Shown: positions 1 to 7,841 of the stretch, one piece after another
How positions within the stretch are numbered: the first letter of the stretch is position 1
Layout of the letters: every line of letters begins with the position of its first letter
Source: Comamonas thiooxydans
GTDB taxonomy: Bacteria > Pseudomonadota > Gammaproteobacteria > Burkholderiales > Burkholderiaceae_C
DNA length: 64,000 bases
Assembly: GCF_002157685.2 (NCBI RefSeq)
Contig: NZ_AP026738.1
Location: 5,766,001-5,830,000 of the forward strand
Direction: 5' to 3'
The notes under the pieces: model-generated
What the model saw: the letters and a program-made list of their open reading frames with translations, nothing else
Database searches by the model: none
Told to the model about the DNA's origin: nothing
Position numbers and translations under genes: made by a program

Positions 1-46
1 TAACGGGAGCTTGCCGCCCTCTTCTGTCACCCATATTCAGCCCACC

Positions 47-622
47 ATGCTGCCAGACCATTTCACCCCGGTTCCCCTGGACAAGTCCTACCGCCTGCTC
101 AATCACGGCCCCACGGTCATCGTCTCGGCCCAGCATGCGGGCGAGCGCAACGCCATGAGCGCTGCCTGGGCCTGCGCACTCGATTTCGCTCCGCCCAAGA
201 TCAGCGTGGTGCTCGACAAGGCCACGCGCACGCGCGTCCTGGTCGAGGGCAGCGGCCTCTTCGCCCTGCAGCTGCCCACCGTACCCCAGGCCGCCCTGAC
301 GGTGGGCATAGGCACGGACAGCGCCGCGACCGAGACCCACAAACTCGCCAAGCATGGCGTGCAACTGTTCGATGCACCGGGCTTCGAGGTCCCGCTGGTG
401 GCAGGCTGCGCCGCCTGGCTGGTCTGCAGGCTGATCCCCGAGCCGCACAACCAGCAGAGCTATGACCTGTTCATCGCCGAAGTCGTGGCGGCCTGGGCCG
501 ACGAGCGCGTGTTCCGCAACGGACACTGGGAGTTCGGCTCCGCCCCCGCCGAGCTGCGCACCCTGCACTATGTGGCCGGCGGGCAGTTCTTCGCGATTGG
601 CGAGTCGGTGCTCGTGAAGTAG
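47..622 (+). CDS. Flavin reductase family (FMN-binding split-barrel) protein
   Basis: The 191-residue product resembles the DIM6/NTAB flavin reductase-like family, whose members bind FMN and reduce it with NAD(P)H or act as FMN-dependent reductases. The middle shows the family pattern of a core strand ending in PPKISVVLDK followed by a segment of the type FALQLP, and a C-terminal HYVAGGQFFAIGE stretch like the family's loop-strand ending. An in-frame TTG 36 bases upstream could extend it, but the ATG chosen gives the usual length. The window begins just upstream, so promoter and operon partners cannot be judged. The exact substrate is unknown. Confidence 0.72.
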   Translation: MLPDHFTPVPLDKSYRLLNHGPTVIVSAQHAGERNAMSAAWACALDFAPPKISVVLDKATRTRVLVEGSGLFALQLPTVPQAALTVGIGTDSAATETHKLAKHGVQLFDAPGFEVPLVAGCAAWLVCRLIPEPHNQQSYDLFIAEVVAAWADERVFRNGHWEFGSAPAELRTLHYVAGGQFFAIGESVLVK

Positions 623-630
623 AAGGTTTT

Positions 631-668
631 ATGGCTGTATCGCTTATGTATCAAGCGCTGACAGCTAT
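631..668. repeat. AGCTATCA-type imperfect palindrome
   Basis: Nine bases after the stop codon of the flavin reductase gene lies an imperfect inverted repeat whose right arm reads AAGCGCTGACAGCTAT and whose left arm is ATGGCTGTATCGCTT. The same motif recurs at many gene ends in this window. It could act as a weak terminator or be a REP-like element. Confidence 0.55.
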
Positions 669-868
669 CAAATAATGCGCACTTTGCCGTGGCGGTCACT
701 GACACCCTCAGGCGCCCTGGCCCGCAGCACCTGCGCACCCGGGTATTTGTAACCGCCTTGATTTAGACTGCATCACTGACTGACATATCAAACAACCCAT
801 GACTGCAGGTGCCGTACCGCCGCATAGGGCAGCGATCTCTGCTATCAATCACCGTGAAGTGACAGGCA

Positions 869-1687
869 ATGGCGCAAGAGTTTTTTGATCCCGTGCTGTT
901 CATCAAGGAAGATGCGCCGACGTCGGTCGATCTGTCGCAGACACCGTTTTTCTGCAATATCCACGGGTTCCCGCACTATTGCGCAGAACCGCCCACAGGC
1001 TTGCAGCTGCTGGAGCCTGCCACCAGTGACCCGGCGGCCGTCATCGGCAACGCATACCGCGTCCTTTCTGCGACCACCACCCGCCCCGACCCCAAGTACG
1101 GCAATCAGACCCGGCTGGAGTTCCAGGCCGATCAGGTCGAGTACGAAGCCATTGCAGTCACGCATCAAACTGCAGCGGCGTTCGGCATGACGCTGATAGA
1201 GCCGGGCCAGGGAGTTCGCATTACCAGCCCCCAGCCCCATCTTTCGCTGGTCGACTATGAGTACGGCATGTTTGCCGGGCACCGCTCGCCCTATGAGGGA
1301 ACCGGCTACCGCCTGCTGGGCAAGGTCTGCACCGATCTCGAGCATCACGATTTCCCGCATGTCTTCACCTCCATCGACCCTCACCTGCCGCTGGTGATTT
1401 CGGTGGGAAAGTACTGGCCACAGCAGCAGAAAATCTGTCTCGCCGACCTCTGGCTGCCGCGCGGCATGGCCTTGTATGTGCCGCCCCGGCCCAGCCTGCC
1501 CGGCCAGACCTGCCTGGATCTGCACGGCAACCGCAACTCGGCCCTGGCCTGCTGGCGCGGGATAGAGCGCTCCAGCGTCAAAACCCAGACCCTGCTGCAG
1601 ACCGAAGGCGGCTATTTCTACTGGTTCTGGAACGAGCTGCCCACCACCCACCCTCTTCTCGATCTGACAGGAGCGCCCCATGCTTGA
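869..1687 (+). CDS. Hypothetical protein co-transcribed with a PAS sensor kinase
   Basis: I do not recognise this 272-residue protein. It has no signal peptide or membrane segment, is rich in aromatic residues and prolines, and reads as a soluble globular protein. Its stop codon lies inside the start of the following sensor kinase (shared ATGCTTGA), so the two are very likely translated together. The ATG follows AAGTGACAGGCA with only a weak ribosome-binding site. A role linked to the kinase (input partner or output target) is inference from the overlap alone; no domain could be named from sequence. Confidence 0.6.
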   Translation: MAQEFFDPVLFIKEDAPTSVDLSQTPFFCNIHGFPHYCAEPPTGLQLLEPATSDPAAVIGNAYRVLSATTTRPDPKYGNQTRLEFQADQVEYEAIAVTHQTAAAFGMTLIEPGQGVRITSPQPHLSLVDYEYGMFAGHRSPYEGTGYRLLGKVCTDLEHHDFPHVFTSIDPHLPLVISVGKYWPQQQKICLADLWLPRGMALYVPPRPSLPGQTCLDLHGNRNSALACWRGIERSSVKTQTLLQTEGGYFYWFWNELPTTHPLLDLTGAPHA

Positions 1688-2744
1688 AGCCCGCCCCCGC
1701 CTGCGCACCCTTGAGCCCGACACGGATAACGGCCTCTACCAGACGCTGCTGGAATCCACCCTGGCGATTCCGTTCAAGATTGACTGGACCACGAAGAAAT
1801 ACAGCTATATCGGCCCGCAGATCGCCGATCTGCTGGGCTGGAGCCCCGAGAGCTGGGAGACCGTGAACGACTGGGCCGAACGCATCCACCCCGACGAGCG
1901 CGAGCAAACCGTCTCGCGCTGCGTGGAGCTGTGCCTGGCGGGTGTGGACCACGAGGCCGAGTACCGTGCGCTGACCAGCGACAACCGCTTTGTCTGGGTC
2001 AAGGAAGTGGTGCATGTGCTGTGCGACGAACAGGGCCAGCCCACGGCGCTGATCGGCTTCACCTTCGACATCACCGAGCAGAAAAAATCCGAGCATTTGC
2101 GCGCCGAGCTGGAGGCCCAGAAGCTCTCCAACGCGCGCCTGCAGGAGCGCCTGCGCCTGACCCACGATCTGCACGACGGCCTGGGCGGCGAGCTGGTCCA
2201 CATGATTGCTTCCGTCGAGCAGGGCAGCGATGCCCTGACCCGGCCCCAGGTGTTGTCCATGCTCAAGCTCATCCGCAACGATCTGCGCCAGAGCATAGAC
2301 AGCAATGCCTCGGCCCAGGTGCGCGTACCCGCCACGCCACAGGAATGGCTGGCCCCCTTGCGCCGCCGCTTCAACGACCTGTTCGAGGCCCTTGGTGTGC
2401 GCTGCGACTGGCAGTTTCCGCAAAGCTGGAGCCAGCCGCCCAACGCGCTGCAATACCTGGCGCTGACCCGGCTGATCGAAGAGGCGCTGACCAATGTCAT
2501 CAAGCACAGCCAGGCGCGTCATGTGCGCCTGTCCCTGGTGCAGCCACAGGCGCAGGAGCTGCTGCTGGAGATCGAGGACGACGGCGTGGGCTTCGATGTG
2601 CAGGCCGTGGATGCATCGGGCCTGGGCGTTGGCATGCGCTCCATGGCGGTGCGCATTGCGCGGGTCGGCGGACTGCTGGGGATTGAGTCTGCGCCTGGAA
2701 GGACGGCGTTGACGGCGCGTGTGGTGCTGGATACTGAGACTTGA
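1680..2744 (+). CDS. PAS-domain sensor histidine kinase, NarL/DesK-type core, orphan
   Basis: A 354-residue cytoplasmic kinase. Residues about 20-135 form a PAS domain with its C-terminal PAC part (GFTFDITEQKK). A short coiled-coil leads to the HisKA_3 dimerisation segment THDLHDGLGG, whose His165 is the expected phospho-acceptor. The ATPase domain follows, with the N-box EEALTNVIKHS, the G1 box DDGVGFD and a GLGVGMRSM G2 region. No transmembrane segment is present. No response regulator is adjacent. Its core closely matches the kinase starting at 16592, which does have a regulator next to it, so cross-talk is plausible (inference). The upstream gene overlaps its start. Confidence 0.88.
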   Translation: MLEARPRLRTLEPDTDNGLYQTLLESTLAIPFKIDWTTKKYSYIGPQIADLLGWSPESWETVNDWAERIHPDEREQTVSRCVELCLAGVDHEAEYRALTSDNRFVWVKEVVHVLCDEQGQPTALIGFTFDITEQKKSEHLRAELEAQKLSNARLQERLRLTHDLHDGLGGELVHMIASVEQGSDALTRPQVLSMLKLIRNDLRQSIDSNASAQVRVPATPQEWLAPLRRRFNDLFEALGVRCDWQFPQSWSQPPNALQYLALTRLIEEALTNVIKHSQARHVRLSLVQPQAQELLLEIEDDGVGFDVQAVDASGLGVGMRSMAVRIARVGGLLGIESAPGRTALTARVVLDTET

Positions 2745-2840
2745 AGTGTTTTTGGGCTATGACGCTTGTGTGATGGCCGGTTGCAGCTATCAATTTTTTT
2801 GGCTGACGGTTTCACCGTTTGCTGTGTCGCCAGCAAAAGA

Positions 2841-3150
2841 GGACGGGTCTCGGCCCGTCAGCCGAGGTACTTTCTTTTGCTTCGCCAAAAGATAAGTACC
2901 CAAAGAAAAGGCGACCCGACTGTCCGCGTCCCTACGCTACGCTTCACTTCGCTCCGGGCAAACCTGCGTCACGCCATTCAGTCTGCGGAGCCGCCCAACT
3001 CGCTGCGCGGCATGCCGCTTCGCTCAGACAAGCGGCGGCAAGCCAGCGCACGATGCAACGCTGTCCTGCGGCAGCGTTGCCTGCAGCCCGAACAACGTGC
3101 CACAGGCGCTGACACACGGGGGAATGCGGGAGCAGACGGCCTGCGAGAGT
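2841..3150 (+). repeat. Long intergenic repeat, forward copy
   Basis: The copy starts with a GACGGG/CCCGTC hairpin around TCTCGG, followed by AGCCGA, then a TACTTTCTTTTG hairpin, and later CTTCGCTCCGGGCAAACCTGCG and CGCTCAGACA. The same blocks recur in the same order in the reverse copy nearby. The end is approximate. Similar sequences are, to my knowledge, common between genes in Comamonadaceae. Confidence 0.5.
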
Positions 3151-3239
3151 TATGACGAAATTGGCCTTTAGCACTTACCTGTATTGCGGCAGCAGCTATC
3201 AAAAATACAAAAAACCATCTGGCTGTCCGCATTCGGTAT

Positions 3240-3511
3240 CGCCCCTTTTGCCCACGCCTGCGACGGCAAGTTCTTGGGGCTGGCAGTTGCACCGCAGAGT
3301 GCAACTGCATCGTCATCAAATTTGCGGCAACCTGTCTGAACGGAGAGCGAAGCTCGAAGTGAGTTTTGCCGCACAGCTCCAAGAGCTTGACGGCGCAGGT
3401 TGCCCCGGAGCGCAGCGAAGGGGACGTGGGCAGCAGGGGCCGGCTCTTTGCCTACTTTCTTGCAGAAGAAAGTAGGTCGGCTAGCGGGGCGAGACCCGCC
3501 TTCTGTCCGCC
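3240..3511 (-). repeat. Long intergenic repeat, reverse copy with perfect 11-bp hairpin
   Basis: Read on the minus strand, this repeats the block order of the forward copy: GCGGGTCTCGCCCCGC, AGCCGAC, the TACTTTCTT hairpin, then CTTCGCTGCGCTCCGGGGCAACC and GTTCAGACAGG. Its hairpin is perfect: CCTACTTTCTT at 3451-3461, loop GCAG, AAGAAAGTAGG at 3466-3476. Borders are approximate. Confidence 0.5.
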
Positions 3512-3662
3512 GACAAGGCATGTCCCCGGAAAAAAACTCAAGCCAAACCGACCTTAGCGCAAGGCAAACCAAGCAGCTATCAAAACAGGAAGGGCATGCG
3601 GCCCAACAAGAACCACATGCCCAATCAGCCTCAAGCCCAGGCGCACAAAGCGCCATCAGCGA

Positions 3663-4670
3663 TCAATATTCGAGGCAGATCTTGCCGAAATGCCTGCCGG
3701 CGGCCTGGTGCTCGAAGGCCGCCACCATCTGCTCCAGCGGATAGCGGCTGTCGATCACGGGCTTCCAGCCAAAGATCTCCAGCGCGCGCACCATGTCCTG
3801 CTGCTGCTCGCGGCTGCCGACGATCAGGCCCTTGAGGGTTTGCTGCTTGCGCATCATCTCCACCGTGGGCACGGCACCCGCAAAGCCGGTCAGCACGCCG
3901 ATCAGCGCGATATGGCCGCCCACGGCGCAGGCGCGAATCGACTGGGGCAAGGTGCCGGGGCCGCCGACCTCGACCACGATGTCGGCACCGCGACCGCCGG
4001 TGGCGGCCAGCACGGCGTCGCCCCATTCAGGCTGCTCCTTGTAGTTGATCACCAGATCGGCCCCCAATGCCTTGAGCTGCTCGGCCTTGGCCGCGCTGGA
4101 GGTGGTGGCGATGACGGTGGCGCCCATGCTCTTGGCCATCTGCAGTGCAAAGATGGAGACGCCGCCCGTGCCCAGCACCAGCACGGTATCGCCGGCCTTG
4201 AGATGCCCGTCCACCACCAGCGCGCGCCAGGCCGTGAGGCCGGCCGTGGTCAGCGTGGCGGCCTCGGCATGGCTCCAGCCCTTGGGAGCATGCGTAAAGC
4301 TGGTGGCGGGCAGGTTCACGAATTCGCGTGCAAAACCGTCCACGCCGTCGCCGGGCACGAGCTGGAAGTCGGAGGGCACATGGCGGCCCGACAGCCATTG
4401 CGGGAAGAAGGTGGAAACCACGGCATCGCCCACGGCAAATTCCGTCACGCCTGCACCCACGGCCGTGACCTGGCCTGCGCCGTCAGCCATGGGAATGCGG
4501 CCGTCGGCTGCCGCGCCGGGACGGCGCACCACGCCCAGGTCGTGGTAGTTGAGCGAGCTGGCGTGAATACGCACCTGGATCTCGCCGGCGGCAGGCGCCG
4601 CAGGTGCAGGCAGATCGACAAGCTTCAGGTTTTCAAAACCGCCGGGGGCGGCCAGTTGCATGACTTTCAT
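3663..4670 (-). CDS. Zinc-type alcohol dehydrogenase/quinone oxidoreductase family protein (MDR)
   Basis: A 335-residue medium-chain dehydrogenase/reductase. The N-terminal GroES-like fold ends near residue 130, and the Rossmann nucleotide site is VLGTGGVSIFALQMAKSMG. The usual zinc-ligand cysteines are absent, so a zinc-free quinone-oxidoreductase-like enzyme is more likely than an alcohol dehydrogenase. The reading frame stays open far upstream, but the ATG chosen has an AGGA box and matches the family N-terminus. It is divergent from an HxlR regulator, the arrangement known for quinone-responsive QorR and YodB type circuits. Substrate is unknown; NAD(P)H-dependent reduction of a quinone or enal is inference. 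Confidence 0.85.
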   Translation of the reverse strand: MKVMQLAAPGGFENLKLVDLPAPAAPAAGEIQVRIHASSLNYHDLGVVRRPGAAADGRIPMADGAGQVTAVGAGVTEFAVGDAVVSTFFPQWLSGRHVPSDFQLVPGDGVDGFAREFVNLPATSFTHAPKGWSHAEAATLTTAGLTAWRALVVDGHLKAGDTVLVLGTGGVSIFALQMAKSMGATVIATTSSAAKAEQLKALGADLVINYKEQPEWGDAVLAATGGRGADIVVEVGGPGTLPQSIRACAVGGHIALIGVLTGFAGAVPTVEMMRKQQTLKGLIVGSREQQQDMVRALEIFGWKPVIDSRYPLEQMVAAFEHQAAGRHFGKICLEY

Positions 4671-4737
4671 GGAGTGTTCCTCAAGAGGTGAAACAGATGC
4701 TCTGCATGGTGCCGCCAATGCACTCCAGCCACCAGTA

Positions 4738-4753
4738 CCAACATATTTGTTGG
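4738..4753. promoter_or_regulatory. Candidate HxlR operator in divergent promoter region
   Basis: A perfect inverted repeat CCAACA-TATT-TGTTGG sits centrally in the 162-base gap between the oxidoreductase and the HxlR gene. It also carries outer TAC/GTA bases, as HxlR-family sites often do. Confidence 0.45.
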
Positions 4754-4832
4754 GTAGTATTAAAAATGTAAGCAATGCATGAATGCCGGCAGGCGCTACG
4801 ATCTTGGCGTCCAGAACTGCAGCGAGGTGACC

Positions 4833-5231
4833 ATGAAACGATTGAACAGCAAGAGCGGCTGCGCCGTGGAGGTGACGCTGTCGGTCATGGGCGGCACCTG
4901 GAAGCCCATCATCCTGTTCCAGCTGCTGCATGGCAAAAAGCGCTTTGGCGAGCTGAGCCGTGCCATCCCCGGCATCACCCAGCGCATGCTGACGCTGCAG
5001 CTGCGCGAGCTGGAAGAGGCCGGCATTGTCGAGCGCACGGTGTATGCCGAAGTGCCGCCGCGCGTGGACTACGCGCTGACCGAGCTGGGCCGCAGCCTGC
5101 AGCCGGTGCTGATCGCCATGCGCAACTGGGGCATCGCATACAGCAAGAACTTTGCTCAGGCCGAGCCCGTGCCTGACGCCGATCAGAACGGCGCAAGCTG
5201 CCTGCCGGACTTGAAGAAAAAACAGGCTTGA
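4833..5231 (+). CDS. HxlR family transcriptional regulator
   Basis: A 132-residue winged-helix regulator. The HxlR signature is clear: GGTWKPIILFQLLHGKKRF, then ITQRMLTLQLRELEEAGIVER and the wing VPPRVDYALTELG. Cys10 in the N-terminal SGCAVE segment occupies the place of the redox or quinone-sensing cysteine of YodB/QorR-type members. The ATG is preceded by GAGGTGA; an upstream in-frame start was rejected because it lacks a ribosome-binding site and adds non-family sequence. It probably represses the divergent oxidoreductase and responds to quinones or electrophiles (inference from architecture and Cys10). Confidence 0.85.
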   Translation: MKRLNSKSGCAVEVTLSVMGGTWKPIILFQLLHGKKRFGELSRAIPGITQRMLTLQLRELEEAGIVERTVYAEVPPRVDYALTELGRSLQPVLIAMRNWGIAYSKNFAQAEPVPDADQNGASCLPDLKKKQA

Positions 5232-5262
5232 ACGCTTACCTATCAAGCACAAGAAGCTATCA
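5228..5262. repeat. AGCTATCA-type repeat downstream of the HxlR gene
   Basis: TTGAACGCTTACCTATCAAGC followed by AAGAAGCTATCAA is a degenerate member of the dispersed palindrome family, again directly at a stop codon. Confidence 0.4.
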
Positions 5263-5335
5263 ATTTCAATAGACCGACAGCAGAAAGCCCACAGGCTGCA
5301 AAAAGCCTGCGGGCTTGGGTCTGAAGCCGCTGCGC

Positions 5336-5965
5336 TTACTTGCTGGCCGTCAGCGTGGTGTAGCTGTTGATCAGGTTGCGGTAGTCGGGGATGTGGTTGG
5401 AGAACAGCGTCCCCAGACCTTCGATGTCATTGCGCCAGTCGCGATGCAGCTCGCAGGCCGCGCCGAACCAGGTCATGAGCTGGGCGCCGGCCTGTTCCAT
5501 GCGGCTCCAGGCAGCCTGCTGGGTCATGCTGTTGAAGGTGCCCGAGGCATCGGCAATCACGAACACCTCGAAGCCTTCAGCCAGGGCCGACAGCACGGGG
5601 AAGGCCACGCAGACCTCGGTCACCACGCCCGCGACGATGAGCTGCTTCTTGCCCGTGGCCTTGACGGCCTTGACGAAGTCCTCGTTGTCCCAGGCATTGA
5701 TCTGGCCGGGACGGGCGATATAGGGAGCCGTGGGGAATTTTGTCTTGAGCTCGGGCACCAGCGGGCCGTTGGGGCCGGTCTCGAAGCTGGTGGTCAAAAT
5801 CGTGGGCAGCTTGAAGTATTCGGCCATGTCGGCCAGGGCCAGCACATTGTTCTTGAATTTGTCGGGGTCAATGTCACGCACCAGGGACAGCAGACCGGTC
5901 TGGTGATCCACCAGCAGCACGGCGGCATTGTCCTTGTCGAGGCGGATATAGGGCTTGTTGCTCAT
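5336..5965 (-). CDS. ycaC: YcaC-type isochorismatase-fold hydrolase
   Basis: A 209-residue cysteine hydrolase of the isochorismatase superfamily. It aligns over its whole length with Escherichia coli YcaC as I remember it, including the C-terminal CELHRDWRNDIEGLGTLFSNH block. The nucleophile is Cys119 in VVTEVCVAFP and the acid Asp20 in LLVDHQTG; an arginine (Arg85, in ARPGQ) lies where many relatives have the catalytic lysine. YcaC proteins form ring-shaped oligomers of unknown physiological substrate. It lies just downstream of a paralogue and a pirin gene on the same strand, and probably belongs to one operon controlled by the divergent LysR gene. Confidence 0.88.
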   Translation of the reverse strand: MSNKPYIRLDKDNAAVLLVDHQTGLLSLVRDIDPDKFKNNVLALADMAEYFKLPTILTTSFETGPNGPLVPELKTKFPTAPYIARPGQINAWDNEDFVKAVKATGKKQLIVAGVVTEVCVAFPVLSALAEGFEVFVIADASGTFNSMTQQAAWSRMEQAGAQLMTWFGAACELHRDWRNDIEGLGTLFSNHIPDYRNLINSYTTLTASK

Positions 5966-6004
5966 TACGATCTCCTTCAGAGGTAATGGAGGGGGTGAGG
6001 GAAA

Positions 6005-6700
6005 TCAAACGCGCTGGGAATCCAGCACTTCGTGGTTCTGCACCACTTCCTGCGCCTTGGCGTAGCTTTCGATCAGCAGCTGGTAGTTGGGGAAGATGCC
6101 GGTATAGGCCTGTGCCCATTCGGCCGCGTCTTCGCGGTTCCAGGTCTTTTGCAGTTCCGAGGCCACGGCCGCGGTGTCTATGGGCACCACACCGGCCTGC
6201 AGCATGCGGGCCAGAGTGATTTCCTCGGCCATCTTGGAGTAGGTGCCCGACGCATCGATGACAGCAAACACCTGGTAACCATCGGCCACGGCAGCGATGG
6301 AGGGAAAGGCCATGCAGACGCTGGTGATGGTGCCGGCAATGATGAGCTGCTTCTTGCCCGTGGCCTTGACGGCCTTGACGAAGTCTTCGTTGTCCCAGGC
6401 ATTGATCTCGCCCTTGCGCGCCACGTAGGTGGCGTGAGGCGCGTTCTGGTGGATTTCGGGAATCAGCGGACCGTTGGGGCCCTGAGGCACGGAGGCTGTG
6501 GTGATCACGGGGATCTTGGCCAGCGAAGCGATCTTGGCCAGCGTGCTGGCCAGACGGCGCAGCGTGGTGAACGGCATGTCCTGCACGGTCTGGAACAGGC
6601 CGCTTTGGTGGTCGATCAGCAGCATGGCCACGTTGTCCGGATCGATCACGGGCTTGGCACCGTTGAAATTGGCGGGGATGGCTGCGGTCTGGATGCTCAT
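6005..6700 (-). CDS. Isochorismatase-family cysteine hydrolase, paralogue of YcaC
   Basis: A 231-residue isochorismatase-fold hydrolase. It carries Asp30 (LLIDHQSG), Lys96 (ARKGEIN) and Cys129 (TITSVCMAFP), a complete Asp-Lys-Cys set. It shares the WDNEDFVKAVKATGKKQLI block with the neighbouring ycaC product, so the two come from an old tandem duplication, but the Lys96 region and N-terminus differ. The start was set at the ATG preceded by AAGGAGA; the frame is open further upstream. It lies between the pirin gene and ycaC on the same strand. Substrate unknown. Confidence 0.86.
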   Translation of the reverse strand: MSIQTAAIPANFNGAKPVIDPDNVAMLLIDHQSGLFQTVQDMPFTTLRRLASTLAKIASLAKIPVITTASVPQGPNGPLIPEIHQNAPHATYVARKGEINAWDNEDFVKAVKATGKKQLIIAGTITSVCMAFPSIAAVADGYQVFAVIDASGTYSKMAEEITLARMLQAGVVPIDTAAVASELQKTWNREDAAEWAQAYTGIFPNYQLLIESYAKAQEVVQNHEVLDSQRV

Positions 6701-6789
6701 GGAAGTCTCCTTGGAGTTGGGAGCGAAGGGGGAGGTTTCGCTCCCCGGCCGCATCGCTGCAGGGCCGGGGATACGGTGGCACTGAGGGC

Positions 6790-7710
6790 TCAGTGGTTCG
6801 GCACAGCCGTGGGCGCATGGCGCTCGGCCGCCGGAATGCGGCCGAACTGGCCGCTGCGGAAGTCCTCCAGCGCCTGCTGGATTTCCTCGTCGCTGTTCAT
6901 GACGAAGGGGCCGTAGCCGACCACGGGCTCGTCAATCGGTTCGCCGGACAGCCACAGCAGCGTGACGTCGCTGTTGGCTTCCAGATGCACGCTGTCCGCA
7001 GCGCGATCCATATGCACCAGTTGTCCGGCGCGGGCAATCTCCTGTCCGTTGACCAGCAGCGTGCCGTGCAGCACTACCAGCGCCAGCGTGCGGCCGGCCC
7101 GGGCCTTCAGCTCGGTGGCGGCTCCGGCGTTCAGCCTCACATCCCAGACATCGATGGGCGTGAAGGTTCTCGCCGGGCCGCGATAGGCGGCCCCCTTGCT
7201 GCCAAGATAGTCACCGGCAATGACGCGCAGATGACCCGCGCCGTCCGGCAACGCGACCTGCGGGATGTCGGCATTCAGCAGGGTCTGGTAGCCGGGGGCG
7301 GACATCTTGTCCCTGGCCGGCAGGTTGACCCACAGCTGCACCATCTCCAGCGGGCCGCCGCTCTTGGCAAAGGCTTCGGAGTGGTACTCCTCGTGCAGGA
7401 TGCCCGAGGCCGCCGTCATCCACTGCACGTCGCCCGGGCCGATGGTGCCGCCGGCGCCCGTGGAGTCGCGGTGGGCCACTTCACCCTCGTAGACGATGGT
7501 CACGGTCTCGAAGCCGCGGTGCGGATGCGTGCCCACGCCGCGCCGTGCCGTGGTGGGCGTGAAGTTCTGGGGGCCGGCGTGATCCAGCAGCAGAAAGGGG
7601 CTCAGGGCCTTGCCGTGGTCGCCATAGCTGAACAGCGAGCGCACGGGAAAACCGTTGCCCACCCAGTGGGGACGGGGAGCTTCGTAGACACCCAGGATTT
7701 TCTTGAGCAT
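6790..7710 (-). CDS. Pirin family protein
   Basis: A 306-residue bicupin of the pirin family. The N-terminal cupin holds the metal-binding set GVGTHPHRGFETVTIVYEG with later HxE residues (ILHEEYHSE), and the C-terminal domain begins near residue 175. Bacterial pirins such as YhhW are metal-dependent and some oxidise quercetin. The ATG has a strong AAGGAGA box. It is the first gene of a minus-strand set followed by two YcaC-like hydrolases and faces a LysR regulator. This LysR-pirin-YcaC association suggests an oxidative or electrophile stress response (inference). Confidence 0.9.
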   Translation of the reverse strand: MLKKILGVYEAPRPHWVGNGFPVRSLFSYGDHGKALSPFLLLDHAGPQNFTPTTARRGVGTHPHRGFETVTIVYEGEVAHRDSTGAGGTIGPGDVQWMTAASGILHEEYHSEAFAKSGGPLEMVQLWVNLPARDKMSAPGYQTLLNADIPQVALPDGAGHLRVIAGDYLGSKGAAYRGPARTFTPIDVWDVRLNAGAATELKARAGRTLALVVLHGTLLVNGQEIARAGQLVHMDRAADSVHLEANSDVTLLWLSGEPIDEPVVGYGPFVMNSDEEIQQALEDFRSGQFGRIPAAERHAPTAVPNH

Positions 7711-7783
7711 GACATTTCTCCTTGCGGCTGGCCTGCAGTCCCTATGGATGCCGCAGGCGTTGAACATGGAGAAAGTATGAATT

Positions 7784-7830
7784 TAGAACGATGACTTGAG
7801 TAGTCCACAATATTCAGTCTCAGAGTTCTA
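7784..7830. promoter_or_regulatory. Candidate LysR binding region between pirin and lysR genes
   Basis: In the 131-base divergent gap, TAGAAC and GTTCTA (7825-7830) form inverted half-sites 35 bases apart in an AT-rich stretch, as expected for a LysR recognition/activation region. Weak evidence. Confidence 0.35.
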
Positions 7831-7841
7831 TTTTTAAAACG

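Larger units (their letters stand above)
2745..3662. other. 0.9 kb gene-free stretch built of inverted repeats
   Basis: No credible gene lies between the sensor kinase and the oxidoreductase. The short open frames here have neither recognisable domains nor ribosome-binding sites. The stretch contains AGCTATCA motifs near 2790, 3194 and 3574 and two inverted, converging copies of a longer repeat, annotated separately. Confidence 0.7.

Noticed and set aside
2766..3744. Several 60-160 codon open frames
   Set aside because: They consist of the intergenic repeats, overlap each other on both strands and lack starts with ribosome-binding sites.
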